Positions 1-13,100 are shown, numbered from the stretch's first letter. The stretch is DNA of 64,000 nt from Verticillium longisporum (GCA_019188255.1 JAETXT010000013.1:868001-932000), one strand, 5' to 3'. Translations and numbers: made by a program. The notes: a model not told the origin generated them from the sequence alone.

Positions 1-1691
1 GAATCATATCAGACGAAAGAAAAGCCATGTCACAAGAGAACCTATCGCGGTCGAAGCCCCGCCTTATAGGTATGCTAATGGTGCACTGCCCACACAAGGC
101 TACGAGCGACACCAAGGCTGGGCTATCCCACGTCTAGCGAGGCAGCCAAGCATGCCGGAGGCGGGCGTAAAGGATGCAAGCCAGCACCAGCCGCTCGATT
201 CAGTCCGCGCACAAGGCAGCCAAGGTGACGAACCGATGACCCATAGCTGGTACTTTCGGTGTCAACGAAAGAGGGGAATAAGAAGGCCCTCCCTCGCCAT
301 CTGAGGGTCCATTTTTCGATAACCTATGCCCAGAACGCACCAGAGCCTGCATGCCCCCAAGTTCTTTCGCCGAGGAAACGCAGCCGATCTCGTCTATTGG
401 CTCAGGTCTCGTTGGAAAACGCCGTGCAGACGTCCACCTCGAGTAATGGCAAGGCAGCCAGCGAGCCATCTCACCTCTCGCCCAGCTCAGGGCTCGCTCC
501 TTGCAAGCAGGGCGGCCGACAAGATGCCAACACACCCATTTCCTCCTCTTCTTCCCTCCATCCCAAGGTCATTTAAAAGTCCTGTGTAACGCCATTGTAT
601 TCGATGCCCACCTCGGGGGTTCGTCGTCAGCTGAAGGCCCTCGCCGTGTCGAATTGGAAGTTGCAAAGTAGTTTCTGGTCCGCGCGCCCAATTCTATGCA
701 CCAATTGGAACCATCTCATCGGCAGGTGTTTGACCTTGGTGAGCGCCTTGTCGTTATCTCTAGCAAGGCAGAATGGCAATTCCTTTCCAAACTGGCTCCC
801 TGCTGTACACTGCGACCGCACGACTTCGATGCAAGATCGCACGGCCCGACACCGGCTTGCAAGGCATCACTCCCAATAGTTTGCCTGGCCTTGGGTCGTC
901 ACACTGCAGACTTTCGGTCAGTGACTCGAGACATCGCAGCTGCGGTTCCGACGACATGGACAGCCAGAGTCCCCCCACAGCATGCCGTCAAATCGCGGCA
1001 TCATGGATCAGCAGGCCTAGAATCGGCGATGAAGATCCCTAACGTGGCAATCTTCTACTTCCCTCAGCAGTTCTGAGACATGTCGCCGGCGACGTGGCCT
1101 TCGGTAAGCAACGATTGCTCGATGCGACTCGCCTCACGATGTCGACAGCGGCTTTGATGACAGAGAACAAGGGCTCAGGTGGGAAGGGGTTTGTCATTGG
1201 CGTACACACCGTTCCATAAGTGTGGGTTTGTGGTTCATTCTGATCAAATATCTGTCACCTACCACATATTGGTACGGCCTTACAAGTGATGCTGATCCCG
1301 GCTAACAGCCGAACGCACCGGGCCGGCAATAAGCCAAAAAATAACATAAAACGTCAAACAAGTCGCAAAAGCTGCGATACAGCATTGGACAGAAACTTGT
1401 CGTATTTCATGGTTTTGGTTGTATTATTTACCAGCAACTTCATTACCTAGCTCGTCTGTCAACCCCGCTCCCAACATGAACTCCTCGCGGAGAGACAAGG
1501 CGAAGAGAACGACGCCGCGCTCAGCGTAAAAAAGTAAAGCACGTATTACATTTCAATAGGTGGTGTCGAGGTCCATCGTAGTGGATGGTCTGCCCGCCTC
1601 ACTTTGCGCCTTGCTCTAGGCCGCATCTAGAGAAGGCGTTCAGGCGAACCGGGCGGCCGATCCGCCTCATTTATAACAGAGCCTCAACTTC
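1..1691. other. Intergenic left edge, no gene recognised
   Basis: Only short overlapping open frames with no recognisable domain are present, and none has a convincing start or splice structure. The part nearest the next gene is the 3' flank of the SLM1-like gene, which is transcribed leftwards and ends at 1692. I see no RNA gene or mobile-element signature. Confidence 0.6.
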
Positions 1692-3241
1692 CTAGAAAGC
1701 AGGGGGGGCAGCTCCAGCCTTCTCAGGAGCCGGTGCTGCGGCTGGTGCCGCTTGAGCAGGAGCAGCCTGAGCAGGGGCAGCCTGCACAGGAGGCTTCTCG
1801 TCCGGTGCCGCCAGTACTCCGGACTGTTGTGCTTCGTGGCCTGCAACGGGCGAAGCGGGACCCGGCGGCGTGACGGCAGCAAACTTGGCATCCTGATCCA
1901 CGACGGGCGGCGGCGGTGAAGGCGGCTCTGCGGGTCCGGTAGCGCCGGCAACGCCCCTGATAATGTCGAACCAACGCTGCGCGTCGGAGGGAGTGTGGGC
2001 CTTGAAAGCCAACTCGGCAGTGCCGGTCAGCTTGGCGCTCATGCCGCCACTGCGATCCTTGCCCTTGACGTTGAACTTTTCGCCAGAAGGAGCGCCAATG
2101 ATGGCGTCGGGCAAGTAGATCGACAGTTCGGGCTTGGGGTCGACACGAGCATTGTCCGAGTCCTTGAACTCGTGGAGGAACTTGGAAGGTGTGACAACGT
2201 AGTAGCCGGTCGTATAGCCCCACGACAGCTTGATACGCGACTTGCGCTCAAGCGATCCCTCGATGAGGGGCTTGGTGGCTGGGTGGGACATGTTGGGGAA
2301 CTGAATGACGTCATCGGAGCGGGCGGGGGCGTTGGGGTTGGTAAGGCGGTCAGCGGAGCGGGTGGTGAAGCCGCGCCACTCGAAATCGGGCACGACGGAT
2401 TGAATGGACTGCAGCATGTCGTAGTGCAGGGCGCGCGTCTTCTCGCCCTGGCCGCCGGCGAGGAGGGTGAAGGACTCCATGGCCTGCTGAATGACCTGGA
2501 CAATGTGTGCCTCAAAGGCTTGCGAGTTGTTCTGGACAGCAAGTAGGTCATTGCGGTTGTTGTTCTCCTCAATAACCTGCTTATGGAGGCGGTGCAGAAC
2601 ACCACGGTTGACAACGTAGGGATCGTCAGAGCCGTGGATCTTGCCACCAGAGGACTCGTAGGATGCGGTCTGTTGACCGAGAAGCTCAATGTGCTTCTGA
2701 GTGTTGTTGCGGGCCTTCTCGACTTCCTTGGCCGTCTTCTCAACACCGCTGGTCAACTCTTTGCTCTTGGCCTTGATCTCCTTGTGTAGACGGTCAAGAA
2801 CAGGCAGGACAGAGCCCTTGATCGACTTCTCGGTCTCAATGTTGGTGTTGATCAGGGCCTGGGTGTTGGAGCGCATGTTTTCGAAGTAGCCGGCGATTCC
2901 GCCGAGAGACTGATCGAAGTGGTGGCCCTCCTTAAGAGGGTTCGAGATGGTCTTCAGAGCGCGCTCATACTCCTTAGCCTGAGCGCGGTGAATCTTCTCA
3001 ATCGCGCCCATGTAGTCCTCGAGATAACCAACAGCATGCTTCCATGCCTGAAGGCGCTCGCTTAGAAGGCCAGCGGTCTGTAGTTTGTTAGTTAGCCTTG
3101 GCGTCGAAGAGGCAGCTTTTGAGCGGCAAGGGGAGGGCGTACGCTGGTGGGATCAGTGTCGGAGAAGGCACCATCGTTGGTGCTTGCGGTGGTCAGGCCA
3201 GTGGCCGCCCTCGATGGCAGCTCAGTCGGAGTAGCGCTCAT
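1692..3241 (-). CDS. SLM1: SLM1/SLM2-like PH-domain protein (TORC2/eisosome effector)
   Basis: This is a phosphoinositide-binding adaptor of the Slm1/Slm2 family. Yeast members bind PI(4,5)P2 at the plasma membrane, are TORC2 substrates and act in actin, sphingolipid and eisosome control. The model has two exons, 3143..3241 and 1692..3077. The 65 bp intron (3078..3142) is phase 0, and the protein is 494 aa. The N-terminus is a short Ser/Thr-rich lead. An F-BAR-like helical region (about residues 35-250) follows, with the family's RLQAWKHAVGYLEDY and LKEGHHFDQSLGG motifs. A PH domain lies at about residues 308-410. The tail is Pro/Ala-rich with repeated QAAPA units. The ATG at 3241 is chosen because it supplies the RLQAWKHA segment missing from the second-exon frame alone. 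The family assignment is strong; regulation by TORC2 is inferred from the family. Confidence 0.9.
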
Positions 3242-4334
3242 GATGTCGGATTTGACGTGGTGTTGATCGAGTGCAGTAGGTGAGTCGCAGGTGAGGGAGG
3301 AAGGCCGTTCTTTCCGGGTCAGCAAATGCGACGAAGAAATCCGGCAACGACGGCCAAGCAAAGACAACCCAACGAGGAGGAGAGGTAGGCATCCAGGGTC
3401 TTGAAGCTCATCTCCCAAGCCCCCCGTCCCACCTCTTGGCCTCGCTCTTTGCGGCAAGGCGGTGACCTGATCCATCTACGGACGCACCAAATACGACTGG
3501 TCCACAACAGCTCGGGCGCCCGGGCCAACAACCCCTCTCTCCCCTTTGGTGGTGCCTGCCCCCATCTTCCCTGCGCTGATCCCTAATGAAGAAGGGATGG
3601 GTTCGAGTCGATAGGTACTTACAGAATAGGCTCGTAGGCGAGAAATATACAAGTGCTGATGAGGAATTACGATTAATAGGCGGTACGTGTCGAAAGGAGG
3701 CTGTCTGATTGCAGTCGATTTCAAAAGACCAGACGATGTCGAAACTCTGTTCCTCCCGCTCGACGACAGAGGGGTAGACCAACGGCCACTTAAATTGCTC
3801 GCGCCTGAACCCTGGATGACGTCAACAAGTCCCTCCATTACCCCCCGACTCTCCCTTCCTCATGCCCATGGCCAGCGCTAACAGCAGATCGTCCCAGGTG
3901 AACCATGCCAACCCATGTCGCGACACCACCAGAACCCTCAGCTGTACAAGCTTTGTGATCTGTGTGGCTTGCTCTAGCCTCCAGCTTTGGTCGACTCGTC
4001 CGCAGGTTTTGCCCCGGACCACCAATCCCCGGTGGCCAAAGAACGGGGTCGCCGCGACGGCCCTTGCTCTGCTGGGACTCTTCGCACGATGGCTGCCCTG
4101 AAAAGCGACGATCACGCCACGACGATGGGGTCCAACAATGCATGCAGGGCACAAAGTGTGTGGCTTAGACATGACATTCAGTTCCTAACTCAGGGGATCT
4201 CCCTCACGAATATGTCAGAGGGAGAAAGAAAAAAAAGAAGGAGAGAGAGAACGAGAGAGTGAGCGAAGGGCAAGGCGTGCAACGTATACAGGAACGCCAA
4301 AACCTGTCGCTGCTAATAGGAACGGTGGAACGAC
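3242..4334. other. Intergenic, promoter side of the SLM1-like gene
   Basis: About 1.1 kb separates two minus-strand genes. It contains the upstream region of the SLM1-like gene and a purine-rich stretch near 4218-4260 (GA-rich, with a short A run). No further gene is recognised. Confidence 0.5.
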
Positions 4335-4958
4335 CTAGTCAGAGATGACCGTAAACACACCACACCGCTCTTCCCAGAGCCGCTTCGCAGCAACGACCTC
4401 CTCGCTGTGATGGAGCACCATCGAGTTAGTCATTACCCAGGCGTGTGCCGCCATCCCCCGCCTCGGAGAGTTGCTCAATCCCGGACGCGCCGTATCATCG
4501 CTGGTAATCAGTGTCCAGTCCGCCAGCTCGTTCGTCACCGTCCGAAACAGTCTCGCCATGTCGCCGCCCTCGCGGCGGCTGTTCGCCTGCAGCCAAACGT
4601 TGTACAGATCTCGTGCAAAGTACGCATACAGATCCACCGCCGTCTGGGGACAATCCAGCTGCTCCGTGACGGGTCCGTTGCTGAACGCCCAGATGATGTC
4701 TGTCAGCGCCGTCAAGGCTCCCTGGCCGTACGGGCTCACGTCTGTGAGCTCGAGGTGGTTCGTCTTGGTGAAGGACTCCTCACGGAAGAGGTCCAGGATC
4801 CGCGAAATCGGCTGCCATGCCTGATGCACAGCGCGGGCGTTGTGGGGATTCGCGCGGCAGGCCTCGCGAGCCGCCAGGCTCTTCCTGAGAAGAGTATCGA
4901 TTCTGGACCATTCCGCTGCGTCGAGATGAGGAATCATGGTCACTTTGGGGGGAAACAA
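4335..4958 (-). CDS. Hypothetical protein, 207 aa
   Basis: A single uninterrupted frame on the minus strand. I do not recognise the family. The protein is soluble-looking, with amphipathic helical stretches and several Trp residues, and has no signal peptide or membrane segment. A second in-frame Met eight codons in (MIPHLDAAEW) could be the real start. The frame is moderately well filled with common fungal codons and lacks the low-complexity look of chance frames nearby. That is the main reason for calling it. An upstream exon cannot be excluded. It lies 1.1 kb from the SLM1-like gene and the same distance from creD, all on the same strand. Confidence 0.5.
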   Translation of the reverse strand: MFPPKVTMIPHLDAAEWSRIDTLLRKSLAAREACRANPHNARAVHQAWQPISRILDLFREESFTKTNHLELTDVSPYGQGALTALTDIIWAFSNGPVTEQLDCPQTAVDLYAYFARDLYNVWLQANSRREGGDMARLFRTVTNELADWTLITSDDTARPGLSNSPRRGMAAHAWVMTNSMVLHHSEEVVAAKRLWEERCGVFTVISD

Positions 4959-6017
4959 CGTCGCCCTTCACATTGGAAATAATCTTGAGTGAAGTTGTCA
5001 CTAGGTAATGAGGGAGCAAGCTGATGGATGCTCTGGAGCTAATACAGCATCGACGATGAAGCCTGATTGCATCCCGTGTCAGCAGCAGACCCTGATCCTC
5101 ATGAGAGCTACCTCTCGTCAGCAAGGCTCTCAGGCTCCAGAGTTACACACATTCAATGAAGCCCAAGTAATGCTGGCAAGCACCCATTGGCCCGAAGAGA
5201 TGCATGCCACCAGCTGGTTACCAGACGGCTCCCTTCGTTGCCTCTTAACGACGACAGTGAGCATGACCTGCGACTCCACGAGATACGCCATGTCATGCAA
5301 TCCGTCCCATGCATGTGACATTTGCGCGTACCCCACTCCATCGACCTGACAATCCACGCTTCATGACTAATGAGTCAGTGTGCCTGACGAAATGGGGACC
5401 AGCAATCGCGCATGGCGATTATCTCATTGCGACGTTTCATGACCACGGCAGTTCTCGCCGCATAGGCTTGTACCAAGGATACACGCATTCGGCTTGACCC
5501 GATCGTTTCAAGATACAATCGCACCGGGCCCCTGTCCACCATCATGAGACGAACCTGTCCACATCTGCTCACCAGGACTTCAAGTACATCCCCGCTATAC
5601 AATAGCGGTCCGTTCGATGTGCGCAGCACGTGAAGAGGGACTTTGATCAAGGAAATAAGCTTCGTTGGTATCTTCGCCCTCAAGGCATTCTTGCTAATAC
5701 AGTATATCGCTCGTGAATCCAAAGAACCCGGCAGTCTTCTTCGTCTGAATATTTCTGAAAACCCGCGCCCATGCCCAGCGGGTCCTGTCATATGGGAAAG
5801 AAAGCAAACGCCTCACGGCCTCATCTACTTGGCTGCTCTAAAATCACCGATACAACTGGGTCCCACGCATCTCCCAAACGCCGTAGCCATGCAATGCCAA
5901 TTATCGTTGCTGTTGATCCGAAGTGGTAGAAAAGCGAGAAAATAAGAATCGTCGCGAGTGGTGATGACCCAAACGGGCAAGAAACTGAGTTGAGAGAACT
6001 ACGACGAGACGTAGTAT
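4959..6017. other. Intergenic, no gene recognised
   Basis: About 1 kb between the hypothetical gene and creD. Short frames in both strands look like chance. The right end is the 3' flank of creD. Confidence 0.5.
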
Positions 6018-7992
6018 TTAGACGACACGATCCCGGGCCTGCATCAAATGAAGGCGTCGGTCGTCAACACCGGCCTGCTGCAGGATGCTATTCATGCTCG
6101 TCGATCGGTTCCACGGATGAATATGCCTCTCAGTCAGCGGTGGTGTTCCAGGCGCTGTGCGTGAGCCGGCAGGTACTGATTCGTGGATCACGTCCAGGGG
6201 GTCGACTTCAGGGCGGTCGCTCGGCATAGGTGTCGAAGGTGCGCTCATGGCCGTCAGGTAATCGGGTAGCACCTCACCGCGGCTCGCTGCTCGCGAGCGT
6301 GCTGGCGTCTTCAGCGCCGTAGTATAGCTGGGCACCTTGCTGAGGGTCGCCACGTCGAGGCTCTCTACATGCTCGGGCGAGTTGCGGCCCGAAGGACGAG
6401 GCGAGTCGTTGCTGTTGCCACCATTGCGCTCATCCTCGGCGCTATTATGGCGTGTAAGGGCCGCAGAGGCAGGCTGCGAAGGGTGGCGCGTCGGTGGGTT
6501 TGACCAAGCGCTGATCACGTCGGTAGGTTGCATCCGCTCGGAAGGATCCAGAGAAACATTTTGCAGACGCGAAGTGAGGGCAGCGGGTGCCACGCCGTGG
6601 GCGCTTGTCATGCCGAGAGAGTGGAGGTTATCAGAGGAACCGGCGCGGGATTGTGCGTAGAAAGGTGAGCTGAATCCAGATTGGATGCCAGGTGTCTGGA
6701 AACCAGCTCCAGTGTCGACGTCTTCGAACAGTTGGTCGAGGATGTGTTCGCCGTAGCCAGGAGGCGCGATGGTTGTGTGGTCAGACTCGGGAGGGGTCGA
6801 ACCGACGGCAGAGTCGAGAAGTACGCCGTGTTCGTCGAGGGGCATGTTTGGGGAGATGAAAATGGAAACGGGAAGAGTCGCCCGAAGCTGTTCAATCGTC
6901 AGCACATTGTAGTCGCGATTGCGCGCTCGTCAGACTTACTTCTGAGACGTGGCCGTCGGGGTTCTTGAGAGCGACGACAAGCTTGAGCTTGTGCCTGATC
7001 TTAATGCCGTGGTGATTGACGTCTTGCACACACTGCTTCAGTCGCTTGGGCAGGTTCAGTTTCTTGTTGACCGTCCATCCCTCCTGGCCCGTGTCGCCGA
7101 TCATGTCCTGCCAGTTGTCTTCTGCTGTGACTCCGAAACTCCACGAGGACACCTCGCGTTCTGTCCGATGATCCCTCGAGGGGGTGCCTGGCGTGCTCAT
7201 CTCGCGAATCTCCACCATCTTGATCGTAATGTCGCCCATTTCGAGGCCCTTTAGCAGAGGCGTGAATCGCATTTCCAGCGGGACTGTCGCGCCAAAGACA
7301 ACGGCCTTTTGCGGGATGATGATGGAGTAATCGACCTTGTTGGGCCAGATGTTCTCGACGCTCATGGCGTGTAGGAACTCGAGCGCCGAAGGCTCCAGTG
7401 TGCGAACAATGCGCAGGGGCTTGTACGCATGCAGGTCGTGAGCGAGCTTGCCGCGAGCTACGGTCGCCTTGAGACGGTAAGTGATGCTGGCTTCAGGAAT
7501 TCCCTCGACACTCTCGGGAGTCTCGCCGGAGAGGTCGAGTTTGAAAGGCCATTCGTAGTTGCCGGCCTCGAGAACTTTCTTCTCGCCGTTCTGGCTCTTC
7601 ACGAACGGCGCCCAACGGTGGCGGAGGAGCTCGGTATGCCTGTCGACCTTGTGGCTCGACATGCTGGAGGTAGGGGTGCGGGACTGGTCCCACGAAAAGC
7701 GTAGGTCACCAGTGAATCGGAGGTGTACATCCTCAATTTTGAGAGGGGCTGACAGGCACAGAACAACAGAGCCCTTGAGAGTCTGTCCGGCTGACTCGTG
7801 CTCTGAACCGCGAAAGACGATAAAGTCGTTGTCGAGACTGGAGGGGCACGCAATGTCAGTCGGCGGGCCTTCGGCGAAGAAGTACTAAGACCGAGGGCGA
7901 TCGGCCAATCTGTTGGTCACATACCGAATGTCAAACAAGGTGACACTACTCCTGCCGCTGGCGACAGTCGAGAAAGACTTGAATGACGGCAT
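6018..7992 (-). CDS. creD: CreD-type arrestin (ubiquitin-ligase adaptor in carbon catabolite repression)
   Basis: This is an alpha-arrestin of the CreD/Rod1/Rog3 group, which recruits the HECT ligase HulA/Rsp5 to membrane transporters. In Aspergillus, creD mutations suppress creB and creC defects. There are three exons, 7925..7992, 6940..7837 and 6018..6887, giving 611 aa with no frame breaks. Introns are 87 and 52 bp. Arrestin N-domain is at about residues 17-190, with the hallmark NDFIVFRGSEHES. The C-domain at about 200-340 carries MSVENIWPNK and FTPLLKGLEMGD. The tail is Ser/Pro-rich and disordered. PY-type motifs for WW-domain ligases are visible: PPGY at residues 364-367 and LPDY at 529-532, with a weaker VPSY between. 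The first splice joins D-I-R to L-D-N-D exactly as in the family. Its 5' side faces the large gene-poor region. Confidence 0.95.
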
Positions 7993-8430
7993 CGTGATAG
8001 CTCTACTCTTTGGTGAAGAGTGAGAGCAAGAATGCGACTGGTAGGGGATCGTTAGGTAAGAGAGGGAAACCAAACCCGCTGGGTGGGCAGAAGAAGGAGG
8101 GCGTAGTGTATTTATTGCTCTGGATCTTGGGAGTTCGTCCGGCCCAGGGCAAGCGTCAGAGCAGGAGCCAGGCAGGGGAGGCCAGGCGGGAATACCGCCG
8201 TTCTGTACCGTGACAAGATTGTCGGCTTCATAGTTCCAAAACCCACACCCTCACCCCCTCCTGCCACTGACGCGGTGGAGCAAGGTGTCGAGCCTAGCGC
8301 AAGGGCATCAATCAAAAGTTCAGGGTCGCTCGTTCCCGGCGAGTGACATACAGTGAAGGACAAGGAGGAGCAATGCCCGAACTGAGGCAGACAGGGGTGG
8401 GTAGTGGCAGGTGCGAAGGGTGGGGTGGAA

Positions 8431-8445
8431 GGGGGGGGGGGGGGG
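8431..8445. repeat. Homopolymer G15
   Basis: An uninterrupted run of 15 G in the gene-poor region. Its length should be treated as uncertain, because three coding genes in this window show one-base losses in C/G runs. Confidence 0.9.
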
Positions 8446-8807
8446 TCTCTGTCGTGGAGTGGGGAGGGGGTGCACATCAGGTACAGCGGCTTGGCGGTAG
8501 GCTTAGGTACTGTACCTGCCCTACGGTCCTGGCTAGACTTCGCAGATAAAGAGTCATGAAAAGACAAAACCCCGATGCGATGCCGAACAGGAGCGTTTGC
8601 TCTGGTTGGCCCTTTCTTTTGTGCTGGTTCATGTCTGTTGGTGAGATGTGATGGCTGTGCTCATGGCCAGGAGGACAAGCCAAAAACAGCGCATCATTGT
8701 GGCAGAAGTAAGGAGATCTGTCCGCCAAGCTCCAAGAACGAAAACGAGGTCTAAAAAAACAAAGAGGGCAATGCAAGCAGAGGCATTCACTTCAGGCACA
8801 GGTACAA

Positions 8808-8817
8808 GTACATGTAC
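8808..8817. repeat. Palindrome GTACATGTAC
   Basis: A perfect 10 bp palindrome, one of several related TACATGTA-type motifs restricted to intergenic DNA in this window (others near 9458-9481, 10991-10999, 11652-11660, 13071-13100, 39496-39513 and 40953-40962). Confidence 0.7.
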
Positions 8818-9457
8818 ACAGACGAATCGCGAATGTGACATATGTACTTTGCCGCCATTCGGCTTTTCCCTTTTCCCTTTTCCTGGATTTTATCCAGCTG
8901 TGTACTCACGGAGCGCGGATCCGCGCCCGCATCTTGTTGGCGCATCAATTGAAAAAGACAGATGCTCCTCCGAATTGCACTCCAGCCCTCCTACCATGTA
9001 AGTGCGACATATCGGTGCAGGGTTGACCTGATCAACACATTGAATGGGCTGAGTTGACTGCGCATCTGCGGCGACTGAGCCTGCCCGAATGCTGATCAGG
9101 TACCCATGGAGAGACGAAGCCATTGGGCCCTTTCAAAGTTTCCACGTCGAGTAGTGACGAAACGAGGAACCAGCTGTGTGCTATACGGGCCAACAAACCA
9201 GTCGTTAACAAAGGCTGATACCTGTGGTATCGGCGTTACCATCAGAAACGCCCGTCCGGCTGCTGAGCCGACGGCAGCGCCGGCTGACTTTGGCTTCTTT
9301 GCTGTTTGTTCCTCTACACATCCGTGTGCAAGCATCAATCAATGAGGCACGTCCCAGGGGCGAGGGGCTGTGTCCGCCCTGCATGCCTCGTCAATTGGAC
9401 CTCCTGCAGGAGTGGCCATGAAGCGAAGGGGACGAGGCGAGCCCAATCTATTCAGCT

Positions 9458-9481
9458 CATGTACATGGTACACGTACATCG
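9458..9481. repeat. Clustered TGTACATG/GTACACGTAC motif
   Basis: Overlapping near-palindromic GTACATG and GTACACGTAC units in tandem, the same motif family as at 8808 and 13071-13100. Function unknown. Confidence 0.6.
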
Positions 9482-10487
9482 CCTGCTGGCCTGGCCCGTG
9501 ACGCGGTCTTGAGGCGGTTCCATCCCTAGGTAGGGTGGATAGCCATCAATACAGAGTTCATGGAACCCTACAGTAGGAGTTGAATGGGCGTCCATTCCAT
9601 CGATCATCAACTTCTGGCGGGATTAATCCGCCTAAAAGAACCAGCGCCAGCGACGAGGGCGGGTCCGGCGCCAGGGCCACTGTAACCACATCCCTCACCT
9701 CCAACAGGATGATCGCCAAGCTTACGCCTCAGGTGGAGTCCAGCACCCACCGTAAGGGTAAGGTAGCTATCTTCAGAACCCGCTCTGCCCTGTTCTTCCA
9801 CCAACCTCACTGCAGCAATGGCGATGGAGAGGGGCTGAAGCCTTCACGATGGCCGGTCTGGCTCGCAAGGCGCAGGCGTCACGCCAGTCTGGAGTCTGAC
9901 AATCCAACTGAACGAACACCAACAAACGCGCGTAGGTTTCCACCTTATGTTTCGGTTTGCTCACGATTGTTGGAGAAACACGTCACATTTGTCAATAGCT
10001 GGTCAGAACGAGACGTTTCGCTGGCAAGCAAAAGTGTCCATATCTTGGCTTCCTCTTCTGTCACGCAATTCAACCACCGCAAGCCACGAAGCCCCTCCTC
10101 GCCCGACTTGTACACGCAGCCAACCACGACAGTCGTGTTGCGCCTCAGTCCGAGGCCGACCTTCCAGCTGCCCGTTTCGCCATCGTGAGCGCCGCCCTGC
10201 GGGCCGCCATCCCCATCCACCCTCAACGACCATTGGAAAGCACCCCCAAATGCCCCCAAAACCCCCACGGACGCATGCGTGTCCAGCCAGGCCAGCCAGC
10301 ATTGTGCGAAGAGAACACGCAACAGACGCTGTCCCTTGCGGCGCAACCCTGAAGCGGTCACGGCTATGTTGCTCGTGGCCCCAAGCCCGTGTCGAGTTGA
10401 GACATCATGGCAGCGCCACGGTTGACGATGCTTCTTTGAAACAGAAAAGTGACCCGACGGCCTACCCGCCTACAGATCATGTAAGAA

Positions 10488-10499
10488 CCCCCCCCCCCC
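10488..10499. repeat. Homopolymer C12
   Basis: A run of 12 C in non-coding DNA. The length is prone to sequencing error. Confidence 0.85.
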
Positions 10500-13070
10500 A
10501 AGTCTCGATGGTCCACGACCAGTGGCATCTGCAGCCCGACCAAGGGTGCATCGCGCGTGCGCGCGTGCCAAGCTTCTGGGCCGTCCAAACCAACCCACAT
10601 CATCTGAGGATGAGATATTGAGGCCAGCCGGGAATAATGAGATCTCGCCCGGTCGACGTCCTTACGATCCTCCGAACCTCACCTGAATGGCAGCATGGAA
10701 TGGAGCCCAGGGGTTTCACGATCGGACGTCCTTCTGCGAGACCCCTGGCGTACAAGAGAAGAAAAAACATCAACAGCATCGGTGAAATGCAGGCCGACCC
10801 CTCAGCCCCTCCAATCGCACCCTTTTGTCTCGAGCACATGCTTTCTCCAGTGACATTCACATCTCGTCTCGCTCAGCTTCGCAATTGCAATCGGAACCAC
10901 ATCTCGTTGTGGCGGCCCAGCATTCAGAGGCTCAATCGTGTGGCGTCTTCATTGGAGGTGAAGCCACAATCTCCGATGCAGCGCGATTCATACATGTACG
11001 TCAGGGCAACTTGGACTTGGTCAATACGGTGGCACAGGCAAACTCGTCGCAATGACGCCTTCGAATCCTAAAATTCTTGCACCGTCGCCCGTTCTAAAGC
11101 CTGCTTCAGCCATCCAAAACGGCCAGAGGGAGATAACGACACGCGCTAGCTGGCGATCCGAAAACCGGTCTCGCGCCGGACCCGGTATTTTCTTCCACAC
11201 CCGGCTTATCTTCGCCTTCTTCATGCCTTTGCTCGTCGGTCCAGTTGAACCCCCCTGGAGTCATGTCCGGTTTGATCCAAGCTGCCTTCAAACCTTGCTC
11301 ATGTTCAGTCTTGCTCCGGCAGTTTCGCCTCTTGCAGCCGTGCCTCCCAATGCTGCAGCCACCCGAGGCCCACGGCACCTGCACACAACGCAGCATCGAA
11401 CTGGCTCTTCCCGAAGCCTTTTCGACGCACTCTAGAAGCTCGGAGCATAGTCGTGCCATCCCTGAGTCGATATCTTTCGAATACCGACGGCATTCCGGTA
11501 CGGCGCTTGGCATGTAGGCACTGGTGGCGCCATGCGGCTGCAACCATGACGCGCCGAGGCTCCAGCATATCGCGATTTTTCACCGTCATGCCAATGACGG
11601 TTTCCAAGACACCCAGCGCAGAGGTCTACGGGCGGGTCGAATGGGTCGCAGGTACATGTAATCAATGCATGTATGGATGGGTTCCTGACCCTCCCGACTG
11701 CCGCACCTGGGACCCGCAGCAAGACGGGCTCCCTTGTCTGCGTCTGCCTTGAATAGCAAAAAGCCTGGGCCTCAAGGGTGCGTGCTGGCGCCTGTCGAAG
11801 CTTGAGGCTCGGATCATCGATAGCTTTTGTGGCTTGAGCTCGTCGTCACAGCACAGCGGACTGCAACCTCATTCATCTTGACGTGATCCACCTGAGATAG
11901 CACCGCCTGGCCAGAGACTTTCCGCCCAAGCTTGCCCCTTGGATATGACACAATCTGCCTAGAACACCAAGCCTTTCCAAGCGCGCTTTTGGTTCTCGCA
12001 CCAGTAGGGTCGTCTTACGGATTCACATGTTTGTTGGTTGCCGGGCAAGCCTGGGTCTCTTTTTTTGAGGAATATCGGGTCCCCTTGACTCACCACCCCG
12101 CCACTACTCGTAAACACCTCAACAAGTTACCTCTCCCGTGCTTTTGCGTGTACATCCACGTGTGCTTCTCAGCACAACCGCGCACGACACCATCGACGCC
12201 TGCGCCCGCCCACCCCTTTCGCTGTCCAAACGGCACTTATCTGCAAGCTAAGCCGGTAACAAACCGCGCAAAGATTCCTTCCACTCTCTTTTTCTTCGTG
12301 TAATGCCTGTAGCGGTGTGAAGCCAAGACTACTCAAGTGGGACATATCCGGCAGGCAACCTTATCGTTTCGACAACCGATTTTTCTGATCGGGCCGTCGT
12401 TGTCAGGCTTGTCAGGCACTATGCGTGCACCCACCATGTGCGCCTCACACCTTTCATATCACACACACAGGTGAACCCACCCTTGTGGCACACTCAGCCC
12501 TGTCAGTGACGGTCCGAGAAGTGAGCTTGCCGCAAGGCCCCCCTCAGCTTAGGAGGGTGGGTCACACCTGCCGGAGCCTAAGGAAAAGAGCCTCAAATCT
12601 TCCATCCTCGAACCCCCTCCCTGCCTAAGATACTACCTCTATCTTCCAATAGATCACCACGACAAAGGGGTGGTATTAACGAACGCGGCGGGACACAAGC
12701 TGCCACTGAACCCCCACACACCCCTTCGCGTCCATCCCTCCCTCCTCGTGGTTCCCGCTTTCGAAACGAGCGTCGTACCCACGTGGATCTCCCGGCCCAT
12801 TGCCGGGACCGCGAGAGGATAACCTTCCCTCGCCCTGCTTGGGATTCTGGAGGATCTAGGACCAGTTGTGTTCAAGGGCGATACATCCTCCCGCAGCTGG
12901 CAAGGGGCGGGGCAGAGCAGAGCGTGTGGGCTTCGACTCTTCCCCCTTGCCGCGTGAGTAGATGACATGGCTGAGGTGCCGGGGGTGACAGCAAGTCCAC
13001 CTTGGGCGCTGATCAGGGTCTGGCTCGCGGTGCTCTCGGTGTTTGGGAGCGAACGTGAGTCTTGGGTGTG

Positions 13071-13100
13071 CACCTCTATATGTACATGGTGCATGTACGT
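13071..13100. repeat. Inverted TGTACATG / CATGTACG motif pair
   Basis: Two GTACATG-type units in inverted orientation separated by about 3 bp (TGTACATGG then GCATGTACG). This is the largest copy of the recurring motif in the gene-poor region. Confidence 0.6.

Noticed and set aside
3598..3608. GGTTCGAGTC word resembling a tRNA B box
   Set aside because: No A box at the right distance and no foldable cloverleaf around it.
9580..10188. 202-codon plus-strand frame in the gene-poor region
   Set aside because: No domain, no splice partner, and a composition like translated non-coding DNA.
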